DNA of 10,287 bases from Treponema sp. (GTDB lineage Bacteria > Spirochaetota > Spirochaetia > Treponematales > Breznakiellaceae). Shown here piece by piece: positions 1 through 5,387 of this stretch. The translations under genes were made by a program, and so were the position numbers. The notes beneath the pieces are model-generated. The model did no database searches and was not told the origin of the DNA. It saw nothing but the letters and a program-made list of their open reading frames with translations. Location: NCBI GenBank assembly GCA_031264395.1, contig JAISEB010000198.1, forward strand, positions 1-10,287. The letters are read 5' to 3'. Positions within the stretch are counted from its first letter, which is position 1. Each line of letters opens with the position of its first letter.

Positions 1-656
1 CCCCCCACCAGAAACATGATAAGGGCGGTAATGAACGTAACAATAACAAGGGAGCCCGCAATAGGGTCCCAGCCCCGGAGCACCATTGGATAAAGCACGC
101 GGATCAGGGCCGCGGCGGAAAAAACAAAGGTAATGACAATTTTAACCCCCATCCATCCCATGATAATAACCGTAGCCAGCACAAAAACCGCACAAAGAAA
201 AACGGTCTTGCCTGTACGGTAATGATCAATTATTTGAACATAAGAGATTTCCCCGTCTTCCGAAAAATTCAGCACCGCAAAGGCGGTGTCGCCCCTGACA
301 AACGCCTTGTCAAGTTCCATTTTTCCCATCATGTTATTTGACGTTGAATGTATTTGGCCCTTAAAGCGTCCCGACAGGATCTCCGCCTCAAGCTGCTGTT
401 CCCCCTGCCTTACAGGGCCTATTATTTTCAACTTCTCGTTGTTCACATCCGTTATCCGCACCTTCACCCTGTTTGAGGGAAACATCTTCTGCGCGCCCTG
501 CGTTTGGCCGGCTCCTTCGAATCCTGTCGGCACAACAAGCATAAGGAGGGTCAGAATCCCGGCGGCGGCAATAAACAAAACATCCCGCCGGGATTCCCTG
601 AATCCGAATCCCGGCAGAGATGCAATACATTTTGTGATTTTTTTTATTTTTTTCAT
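1..656 (-). CDS. YibE/F family integral membrane protein (C-terminus cut by window edge)
   Basis: I read this frame directly from the minus strand; it is open from the ATG at 656 to the window edge, about 218 residues. It begins MKKIKKITK, followed by a membrane segment near residues 29-44. A soluble stretch then carries RVKVRITDVNNEKLKIIGP, EAEILSGRFKG and a KAFVRGDTAFAV element. Near residues 146-218 come at least three closely spaced hydrophobic helices, including VLRGWDPIAGSLVIV. This order (short N-terminal helix, small beta-rich domain with the SGxxKG and KxxxxGD motifs, then a helix bundle) is that of the YibE/F family, whose function is unknown. The missing part should hold further helices. 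The start lies only 7 nt after the porin stop with no close ribosome site (a GGAG lies 14 nt upstream inside the porin gene), so translation is probably coupled. Family assignment is confident; the role is not known. Confidence 0.82.
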   Translation of the reverse strand, partial: MKKIKKITKCIASLPGFGFRESRRDVLFIAAAGILTLLMLVVPTGFEGAGQTQGAQKMFPSNRVKVRITDVNNEKLKIIGPVRQGEQQLEAEILSGRFKGQIHSTSNNMMGKMELDKAFVRGDTAFAVLNFSEDGEISYVQIIDHYRTGKTVFLCAVFVLATVIIMGWMGVKIVITFVFSAAALIRVLYPMVLRGWDPIAGSLVIVTFITALIMFLVG

Positions 657-663
657 GGGAGGA

Positions 664-2046
664 TTAAAAGCTCCACTTCAAATCGGCGTACAGGGTATTG
701 GTAACGCGGGAATCTTTTCTGGTGTCGGAATTGGGAAGGCTGAAGGGCGAAACAACGTTGACGCCGTAGAATTTGTTTTCCTGTTTTTCAACACTGACAA
801 GATCCCCAAGTTCAAGGAAACAGGAGCCAAGGTTGAACTTGACGGACGGCCGTATGCCCAGAACCCAGGTTTCCCTGGTGTAATTCGGATCATAACCCCG
901 GCGGTAATATTTTCCTTCGGCGGTCGCGCTGCTTCCGTTTATCTGGCCGCCCACCATATACACCAGATCCAGCCGGGGTACAAGGTTGCCCAGACTGTAG
1001 CTGACCCAGGGGTTAAAAAAGAGGCTCGCGTCCACTTTTTCCTGGGTAGTTATTCCGGTGATGTTGTTGGTAACGTCTCTTTCCGCAAAGGAAATGAACT
1101 GGGAGGCGTTGAAACCAACGCTTAAATCCGAAACCTTGTAGCCCAGGGCTTCATGGAAATTGAGTTTTCCTGAATTGTTTATCCTGCCGCCGGCCGCGAC
1201 CGTTCCGCCCCAGGCGTTCACGTCCCCGGTTTTCACGGTTGAAAAACTCTGGATATTATCAAAGTCGGCCGCGACAACCGCCGTCAACCCTTTTACAGCC
1301 AGAACTCCGGCGCTCAGAAACAGCCTGCTGCTTTCATCCCTGCCGGGCGCGGTGCGGGTGGTATTTCCGCTTCCATCCGTCCCCGCCCGGTTCTTGTTAC
1401 GCCAGCTAATCTTTGCCCTGAATACATCCGGCATGGTGTAGGCAAGATTCACCGTATATTTGACGTCGTCAAACTCGGCAAAATTTGAGACTATGCTCCG
1501 GGCCAGCGCGTTATTGTCGCCGCCGCCAAGAGAGGAAATTGCGTACGCTCCCAGTCCAAAATCAAGCCCTTTAATTGGTGTGATCTTCGTCAGCAAACCG
1601 AGCCCTTCACCCATATCGTCATTCAGATAAACGTCGCCTGTTTCCCATGTGCCGTCGTTAATAATGCCGCCGTTCACGGTGATGACGCTGTCAAGAAAAC
1701 TTACCCAGCCCTGAGCGGTGGGAAACGTTATCGCCCTGTTCACCGCGGTTGCGCCGTTCTGCGACTGGGCCTGGAGGCGGAATTTGACTCCCGCGTTGGC
1801 GTCCTTGTTGGTATAGGACCCGTTCAGCCGGAAGCGGTAGCCCCACTGTTCCGAATCCACGCCAAAGGCGGTGAAATAGGGACGAGCTTTCCTTGCACCC
1901 GGCGTAGTGCTATAGGGGTCCGATATCTGCCTGTCGGTAAATACCAGCCCCGCGCCGCTGTTCAGGTAGCCGTCGAATTTTAAGTCCTGGGCATACACGC
2001 CGGAAAAAACCGCAAGAAGCAACAGACAGAATAAAATCTTTTTCAT
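664..2046 (-). CDS. Outer-membrane beta-barrel (porin-like) protein
   Basis: The 460-residue product starts with a clear type I signal peptide (MKKILFCLLLLAVFSGVYA, cleavage predicted before QDLKFDGYL). The mature part is rich in alternating polar/hydrophobic strands with many Tyr, Trp and Gly residues and ends LYADLKWSF; a terminal Phe after alternating hydrophobics is the usual outer-membrane barrel assembly signal. No cysteine lipobox is present. I recognise no named family; it resembles the large lineage-specific porin-like proteins of treponemes. A TTG six bases upstream (2052) is in frame, but the ATG at 2046 is preferred because GGAG lies 6 nt before it. It sits downstream of an alkaline phosphatase and 7 nt before a YibE/F gene, so uptake of a phosphorylated or phosphate-related solute is plausible but inferred only from context. 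Confidence 0.8.
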   Translation of the reverse strand: MKKILFCLLLLAVFSGVYAQDLKFDGYLNSGAGLVFTDRQISDPYSTTPGARKARPYFTAFGVDSEQWGYRFRLNGSYTNKDANAGVKFRLQAQSQNGATAVNRAITFPTAQGWVSFLDSVITVNGGIINDGTWETGDVYLNDDMGEGLGLLTKITPIKGLDFGLGAYAISSLGGGDNNALARSIVSNFAEFDDVKYTVNLAYTMPDVFRAKISWRNKNRAGTDGSGNTTRTAPGRDESSRLFLSAGVLAVKGLTAVVAADFDNIQSFSTVKTGDVNAWGGTVAAGGRINNSGKLNFHEALGYKVSDLSVGFNASQFISFAERDVTNNITGITTQEKVDASLFFNPWVSYSLGNLVPRLDLVYMVGGQINGSSATAEGKYYRRGYDPNYTRETWVLGIRPSVKFNLGSCFLELGDLVSVEKQENKFYGVNVVSPFSLPNSDTRKDSRVTNTLYADLKWSF

Positions 2047-2068
2047 TTTCAACTCCTTTTCAACTCCT
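2047..2068 (-). repeat. Tandem duplicated ribosome binding site before the porin gene
   Basis: On the minus strand an 11-mer, AGGAGTTGAAA, occurs twice without a gap directly before the porin ATG at 2046. Each copy carries an AGGAG Shine-Dalgarno core. Only the proximal copy is well spaced for the ATG (6 nt); the distal one is 11 nt from the in-frame TTG at 2052. This may be a standby ribosome site or a recent slippage duplication. Confidence 0.75.
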
Positions 2069-2074
2069 GTATTA

Positions 2075-2092
2075 GGCGGCGGAATCGCCGCC
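2075..2092 (-). other. GC-rich hairpin between alkaline phosphatase and porin genes
   Basis: GGCGGCG and CGCCGCC (7 bp) flank a 4-nt loop. On the transcribed strand it is followed by TAATACAGGAG, not a T-run, so it is unlikely to be a simple terminator. It lies just upstream of the porin ribosome sites and may protect or pause the downstream mRNA. Confidence 0.5.
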
Positions 2093-2106
2093 GTTGTTCA
2101 ACCGGA

Positions 2107-2127
2107 CATTAACACAACGTGTTAATG
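2107..2127 (-). other. Perfect 9-bp dyad just after the alkaline phosphatase stop
   Basis: CATTAACAC and GTGTTAATG flank a 3-nt loop; with one bulged base the helix extends by the outer GG/CC. It begins 10 nt after the phosphatase stop. There is no T-run, so it could be an mRNA-stabilising hairpin, a weak attenuator that sets the ratio of the two products, or an operator. Confidence 0.5.
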
Positions 2128-2137
2128 CCAACCGGCA

Positions 2138-3610
2138 TTACCGCACCTTGAGATTCATGGCGCTGGCAAGTTTGTAAAAGAGATCGGTATTGTCGTAGTA
2201 ACCGCCAAAAATTTCCTGATGTATCCCCTTTGCGAACGTGGGAACCGGAACGCCGGTATGGGCATAAGATGTCCAGCCTATGCCCGCGGTCTGGTTCATG
2301 ACCTGGGTCAGCTTTACCGTAAGCGGTTCATAGCCGCCGTACAGAAGGTACTGATCTTCGGCGAAGGAACGCTGCTGTTCGTTTCCCATTGAGCGCTGAA
2401 AGGCAAATTCAATTTGTTCCTTCTGAAAGGCCGAAAGCCCGTCGAAATCAATTCCGAACGATTCGTTGATCGCCGGAATCAAGTCGGAAAGCCTTGCCCG
2501 CTCGCGCTGTGTCCGCGCCTTGTAGGGTTTAAGTACGTCTTCGTCAAAGCTCACATAGGATCTTCTCTGAAGCCCGACCTTGTCAAAGAAGGTGTCGTAC
2601 TGGGTGCCCGCAAACCCTATGGTAAGCCCGCCGGTTTCATGATCCCCCGTTATTACGACAAGGGTTTCTCCGGGGTGTTTTTCGGCAAAGGCCAGCGCGC
2701 GGCCGACGGCCGTGTCAAGGGCCAGCACGTCATGAATGGCCGCGCCCGCGTCATTGGCGTGGCAAGCCCAGTCAATCTTTCCCCCTTCTACCATGAGAAA
2801 AAAGCCGCCGGGATTATCCAGCAGGTCTATGCCTTTTTGCGTATAATCCGCCAGGGAAAGATCCCCTCCCCCGCGATCAATTTCATAGGGCATGGCGCCG
2901 GAATCCTGCAGCGTCTGGTTTACCGCGATAACCTTGCCGCCGCCCGGCTGCAGCGCGGAAAAGGCCGTTTTGGTATCGACATAGGTATACCCCCTGGATT
3001 TTGCCAGCTCGACAGCATCACGCTGATCCTTGTTTTTTCCGGTCCGCTGATCGATGGAACCGCCGGCGAAATACTCAAAACCGCTGTCCGCAAGCTGGAC
3101 GGCAATGTTGTAGTAATCGCTCCGGGAAGGAACCTTTGCGTAAAACGAAGCCGGCGTCGCGTGGTTCAGGGTAACCGTAGACACAATGCCCACTTTCATG
3201 CCCGCCTCATGGGCGTATTCGGCAATGGTTTTAAAGGATTGTGTTTTTCCCGCGTCCATGTTGATAACCCCGCTCAGGGTTTTGTTTCCCGTGGCAATGG
3301 CGGTTCCGGCGGAAGCCGAATCGGTAATAAAGGTCCCCGCGTCATAGGTGGTGGTAAGGCCCGACACGGGAAACCGGGTAAACCCCAGCCTGGTAATGGT
3401 CACGTCTTTTGACGAGCGGGCGGTGGAAAAAACCTCCGCCGAACTGATCTGGGACATAGCCATGCCGTCTCCGATAAACAGGAACACGTATTTCGCCTGG
3501 CCGGTCCCGGCTACGGCGGCATTACGTTCTCCGTTGTCCGGCTTTCCGCCCGCAAACAGGGGCAAAGCGGACAGGAGTCCTGCCAAAAAGAGAATGTGGA
3601 TCTTCTTCAC
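2138..3610 (-). CDS. phoA: Alkaline phosphatase, PhoA family, secreted
   Basis: A 490-residue phosphomonoesterase that releases phosphate from organic esters in the periplasm. The signal peptide is MKKIHILFLAGLLSALPLFA. All active-site elements are visible: metal ligand Asp48 (GDGM), nucleophile Ser98 (TDSAS), Thr152 (HATPA), Arg163, Glu275/Asp280/His284 (EGGKIDWACH), Asp323-His324 (GDHETGG) and His451 (AHTG). The positions equal to E. coli Asp153 and Lys328 are His150 and Trp281, the combination I recall from Bacillus and Thermotoga enzymes, which differ from E. coli in metal preference. The start is GTG with AAGGAG 7 nt upstream, so the first residue is Met. The gene heads a likely operon with the porin and YibE/F genes. 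Its leader folds into a structure that could hide the ribosome site; no convincing PhoB-type box was found. Confidence 0.93.
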   Translation of the reverse strand: MKKIHILFLAGLLSALPLFAGGKPDNGERNAAVAGTGQAKYVFLFIGDGMAMSQISSAEVFSTARSSKDVTITRLGFTRFPVSGLTTTYDAGTFITDSASAGTAIATGNKTLSGVINMDAGKTQSFKTIAEYAHEAGMKVGIVSTVTLNHATPASFYAKVPSRSDYYNIAVQLADSGFEYFAGGSIDQRTGKNKDQRDAVELAKSRGYTYVDTKTAFSALQPGGGKVIAVNQTLQDSGAMPYEIDRGGGDLSLADYTQKGIDLLDNPGGFFLMVEGGKIDWACHANDAGAAIHDVLALDTAVGRALAFAEKHPGETLVVITGDHETGGLTIGFAGTQYDTFFDKVGLQRRSYVSFDEDVLKPYKARTQRERARLSDLIPAINESFGIDFDGLSAFQKEQIEFAFQRSMGNEQQRSFAEDQYLLYGGYEPLTVKLTQVMNQTAGIGWTSYAHTGVPVPTFAKGIHQEIFGGYYDNTDLFYKLASAMNLKVR

Positions 3611-3612
3611 TT

Positions 3613-3687
3613 AATCACTCCTTCGCGATGTTATCGCGGCGGTAAAACGTTACCGCTTTCAAGATGCCCTTAAAATAAGGAGTGATT
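3613..3687 (-). promoter_or_regulatory. Structured leader of alkaline phosphatase mRNA with anti-Shine-Dalgarno
   Basis: On the minus strand AATCACTCCTT (3687-3677) is the perfect complement of AAGGAGTGATT (3623-3613), which contains the phosphatase ribosome site. The 53 enclosed bases hold two further perfect hairpins, GCGGTAA/TTACCGC (3656-3639, 4-nt loop) and CGCGAT/ATCGCG (3638-3624, 3-nt loop). These directly abut each other, and the second abuts the closing helix. The only unpaired linker is about 20 nt (3676-3657). Together they predict a compact three-way junction that sequesters the ribosome site. It matches no riboswitch class I know; a translational switch, thermosensor or protein-binding leader are all possible. 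Confidence 0.6.
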
Positions 3688-3714
3688 GTTAATGTTTAGT
3701 GCGGAAATTGTAAA
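3686..3714 (-). promoter_or_regulatory. Weak candidate promoter for alkaline phosphatase gene
   Basis: TTTACA (3714-3709) and TAACAA (3691-3686) are separated by 17 bp on the minus strand. An alternative -10, TACAAT (3712-3707), has no good -35 but would place the start early enough to transcribe the whole three-way-junction leader. With the first option the mRNA would lack most of the anti-Shine-Dalgarno arm, so the choice of promoter decides whether that structure forms. Confidence 0.25.
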
Positions 3715-3749
3715 ATGAACGTGAAAACAGCGCGGGTTTATACCGCCTT

Positions 3750-4271
3750 TCAGCGCAGCCTGAGTCCCTGGAGGGCCCCACCGTTTTGAAAATATTCCAG
3801 CAGCCGCTCTTTACAGCGTCCGTATTCCCTGAACAGGGCGGACGCCCTGTCTACATCGCCGTAGACCTTCCACATGCCGCAAAGCTTGCTGCCGGCCCCC
3901 CTGTGATGTATGAAACCCATTACATCTTCCGGCGGATACCCAAGAAAAAAACCCACTTCATGGGGAAATTCCTGACTGGTCAGGAACCGCCGCGAAAGAT
4001 GCCGGAGATAATCATCAACACCGCCCGCCGGGGGGTAATCCAGCTTTTCCAAAATCCCGCGAATGTCGCGATTCCCCAGCGCCGCGGACAAGAGGCTTGA
4101 GCGGTAAACTAAAATCAGGGTACTGCCGGCCCTGGACAGGGTTAGAAATTCCCCGCCGCGGAAATAACCTTCTTCCCACCAGTTTTTTTTCGGAAACAGG
4201 GCGGCGGGTTTTTTCCCCAGCAAAACGGGGGCGCAAAACCGCACAAGCCCGTCCTCAAATAGCGTAGACAA
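3750..4271 (-). CDS. DUF3793 family protein
   Basis: A 173-residue soluble protein with no signal peptide or membrane segment. Family hallmarks I recognise are the N-terminal RFCAPVLLGKKPAALF and, near residues 103-137, HEVGFFLGYPPEDVMGFIHHRG followed by MWKVYGD and a C-terminal FREYGRCKERL helix. Biochemical function is unknown. From memory, members in anaerobic Firmicutes and spirochaetes often lie beside flavodoxin genes, as here, suggesting a redox, iron or haem-linked role; that is context only. The start is TTG at 4271 with GAGG 9 nt upstream; an in-frame stop immediately upstream rules out a longer product. It lies 230 nt downstream of the flavodoxin gene, with an intrinsic terminator in between, so it may be expressed by read-through. 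The following phosphatase gene appears to be a separate unit. Confidence 0.85.
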   Translation of the reverse strand: MSTLFEDGLVRFCAPVLLGKKPAALFPKKNWWEEGYFRGGEFLTLSRAGSTLILVYRSSLLSAALGNRDIRGILEKLDYPPAGGVDDYLRHLSRRFLTSQEFPHEVGFFLGYPPEDVMGFIHHRGAGSKLCGMWKVYGDVDRASALFREYGRCKERLLEYFQNGGALQGLRLR

Positions 4272-4308
4272 GCGTTTTTACCTCACCGGCCATGTTTAGT
4301 AACCCGCT

Positions 4309-4365
4309 AAAAAAACCGGAGACACCGCACCGCCAGCAACGCAGGAAGGTCACGGCATCTCCGGT
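4309..4365 (-). terminator. Intrinsic terminator upstream of DUF3793 (possible attenuator)
   Basis: On the minus strand ACCGGAGATGCCG and CGGTGTCTCCGGT form a 13-bp helix with two G-U pairs and a 25-nt loop, followed immediately by seven T residues (4315-4309). It lies 37 nt before the DUF3793 start. It either ends the flavodoxin mRNA or acts as an attenuator in the DUF3793 leader. The large loop (4328-4352) leaves room for an alternative fold. Confidence 0.7.
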
Positions 4366-4380
4366 AAAGAATGGAGAACT

Positions 4381-4416
4381 CTGTTGAATTATGGGTAAAA
4401 TTCAACAGCTTTTTTT
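4381..4416 (+). terminator. Plus-strand intrinsic terminator with no plus-strand gene
   Basis: CTGTTGAATT and AATTCAACAG form a perfect 10-bp stem around an 8-nt loop, followed by C and seven T residues on the plus strand. No plus-strand gene lies upstream within 4 kb, so it would end an antisense or small RNA transcript. On the minus strand the same hairpin has no T-run. Confidence 0.6.
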
Positions 4417-4443
4417 GAATCCGCCGAGAGAGGCCAGCGGCAA

Positions 4444-4490
4444 ATTCCGGTTTTTTGAGGCTTTCCGGCGGGAGGTCCCGCCTCAAGCCG
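4444..4490. other. Nested inverted repeats downstream of flavodoxin
   Basis: On the minus strand GGCGGGA/TCCCGCC forms a 7-bp inverted repeat with a 2-nt centre, overlapping an outer pair TTGAGGC/GCCTCAA. The two folds compete for the same bases. Neither is followed by a clear T-run (AAAAAACC follows on the minus strand), so this is a structured flavodoxin 3' region rather than a certain terminator. Confidence 0.45.
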
Positions 4491-4501
4491 CGTCCTTTTT
4501 A

Positions 4502-4930
4502 TCATGATACCAGGCGTTTACCCAGCTCGTAACAGTTTGTACACGCCGTTTCATCGGGAATAAGCTGGGTAATAAGCCCTTCCCCGGCAATATTCGCGCC
4601 CAGTCCCTTCATGCGATCCACCCAATCCCGCATCCACTGGCCGTCGCCCCAGTCGTAGGAGCCAAAGAGCCCCAGCGCCTTGCCGCCGACTTCCGCCTCC
4701 GTAAGGGCGCTTATAAAGGGTTCCATTTCGGTTTCTTCCAGTATTTCCGCCCCCATTGCAGGGCATCCAAAGGCAAGGACTTCCGCCGCCTTGACCATGT
4801 CAGACGTTGCCCCTCCGGCGGTTTTAAGGGTAACTTCGGCGCCGTTTTCTTCGGCTCCCTTTGCGACCTGCTTTGCCATGGTTTCGGTATTTCCGGTGCC
4901 GCTCCAGTAGATTATCAAGAGTTTTTTCAC
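4502..4930 (-). CDS. Flavodoxin, short-chain
   Basis: A 142-residue FMN-binding electron carrier that can replace ferredoxin in low-potential electron transfer. The phosphate-binding loop SGTGNT is at residues 10-15 (YWSGTGNTETMA). The two isoalloxazine loops are GCPAMGAE (55-62) and FGSYDWGDGQWM (89-100), both close to the Megasphaera/Clostridium flavodoxin pattern. Length is typical of short-chain flavodoxins and no domain is missing. The start is GTG at 4930 with AAGGAG 6 nt upstream. A good promoter (TTGACA) lies about 40 nt before the start and is overlaid by TGTTA-type dyads, suggesting regulated expression, for example by an iron- or redox-responsive repressor; that link is inferred. 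The DUF3793 gene follows downstream. Confidence 0.95.
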   Translation of the reverse strand: MKKLLIIYWSGTGNTETMAKQVAKGAEENGAEVTLKTAGGATSDMVKAAEVLAFGCPAMGAEILEETEMEPFISALTEAEVGGKALGLFGSYDWGDGQWMRDWVDRMKGLGANIAGEGLITQLIPDETACTNCYELGKRLVS

Positions 4931-4949
4931 CTTTTTCTCCTTTCCGCTG

Positions 4950-4990
4950 CTGTTAGTATCAACTCACATTATGTTATCTTATTCTAACAG
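4950..4990. promoter_or_regulatory. Dyad operator-like sites over the flavodoxin promoter
   Basis: TGTTA (4972-4976) and TAACA (4985-4989) form a dyad with an 8-bp spacer covering the -10 region, and a third copy, CTGTTAG at 4950-4956, is the exact inverse of CTAACAG at 4984-4990. Three related half-sites around a -10 element suggest a repressor site. The binding protein is unknown; the pattern is not a clear Fur box. Confidence 0.4.
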
Positions 4991-5000
4991 TGAATGTCAA
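4971..5000 (-). promoter_or_regulatory. Sigma-70-type promoter of flavodoxin gene
   Basis: The consensus -35 TTGACA (5000-4995) is followed, with 18-bp spacing, by TAACAT (4976-4971); 17-bp spacing gives ATAACA. The predicted start is near 4964, giving a leader of about 34 nt that contains AAGGAG. This is the best promoter match in the window. Confidence 0.65.
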
Positions 5001-5016
5001 CCGATTTTCGCCAAAA

Positions 5017-5049
5017 AAATTGAAAAAATTCACCGTTTCCCGGAAACGG
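5017..5049 (-). terminator. Orphan minus-strand intrinsic terminator
   Basis: On the minus strand CCGTTTCC/GGAAACGG (in practice a 7-bp stem with 3-nt loop) is followed by TGAATTTTTTCAATTTTTTT. It lies just upstream of the flavodoxin promoter, yet no convincing gene precedes it after the hydrolase terminator at 5356-5385. It insulates the flavodoxin gene or ends an unrecognised short transcript. Confidence 0.6.
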
Positions 5050-5355
5050 CGGATACGCTACCGGGCAATGCCGAATTCGGGCACATCGAGGTAATACCGG
5101 GGCCGAAAGGTTCAGAGTTTTCCGGAATAATCCTTTGGCTGCCCTGATCTGAGACCGTTTTCCCGCTGAATCATCCTTATAACCCAGCAGAAAGGGAAAC
5201 GAAGACCGAATCCAAAGGGACTTTTACAAGGCTAAAAAGGCCTGAAAAAATACCAGAGCCGATTTCAAGAGCGGGGACTGTCCAAAAAGGCGAGAAAAAC
5301 CTGTTCGGACAGCTTCTTTAGTGCGGTATTTTCGTACAGTCCACCACTGGAGAAC
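5050..5355. other. Gene-free interval, possibly decayed mobile DNA or small RNA locus
   Basis: No reading frame with a start codon, ribosome site and family resemblance is visible on either strand. On the minus strand a stop-free stretch runs from about 5399 to 5227 but has no start codon that I can find. The interval contains a perfect CCGAATTCGG palindrome (5071-5080), a degenerate inverted-repeat pair (5273-5344) and CTGTCC/GGACAG arms. It is bounded on the minus strand by terminators at both ends, so a roughly 300-nt non-coding transcript is possible. Degenerate insertion-sequence debris is equally likely. Confidence 0.4.
5273..5344. repeat. MITE-like segment with imperfect 15-bp terminal inverted repeats
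   Basis: GGGGACTGTCCAAAA at 5273-5287 matches, at about 12 of 15 positions, the reverse complement of 5330-5344 (GTGGACTGTACGAAA). The 72-bp unit also contains an inner CTGTCC/GGACAG pair (5278-5283 and 5307-5312). GGGGACTGTCC-type ends resemble insertion-sequence termini; no target duplication was identified. Confidence 0.35.
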
Positions 5356-5385
5356 AACAACCTCGCCCTTTAGGGCGAGGTTGTT
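5356..5385 (-). terminator. Intrinsic terminator after the hydrolase/membrane gene
   Basis: A perfect 14-bp helix (AACAACCTCGCCCT with AGGGCGAGGTTGTT) with a 2-nt centre starts 2 nt after the stop of the 5388-7184 gene. On the minus strand the distal arm ends GGTTGTT followed by GTTCTCC, a modest T-rich tail. Strength comes from the stem rather than the tail. Confidence 0.7.
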
Positions 5386-5387
5386 AA

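Noticed and set aside
286..1125. Plus-strand 279-codon frame over the YibE/F and porin junction
   Set aside because: It lies antisense to two genes with clear features (membrane helices, C-terminal barrel signal) and has no recognisable motif.
2414..3412. Plus-strand 332-codon frame antisense to the alkaline phosphatase
   Set aside because: The minus-strand frame carries every active-site motif of the family; the antisense frame is a by-product of its codon bias and has no domain I recognise.
3677..3718. Plus-strand mini-gene: AAGGAG, 9-nt gap, then a short ATG frame (MFSAEIVK)
   Set aside because: The AAGGAG is simply the inverse copy of the phosphatase ribosome site; an 8-residue product has no support beyond that coincidence.
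3690..3749. PhoB-type box before the alkaline phosphatase
   Set aside because: The TTCA/TTTACA-like words do not form two properly spaced direct repeats, so I could not support a Pho box.
4316..4365. Resemblance to signal-recognition-particle RNA (GGAAGG in a hairpin)
   Set aside because: The conserved SRP internal-loop sequences and order are not present; the element fits an intrinsic terminator better.
5120..5188. Minus-strand 20-codon frame starting at an ATG after TATAAGG
   Set aside because: AAGG abuts the ATG with no spacer, the product has no recognisable feature, and the interval looks degenerate.
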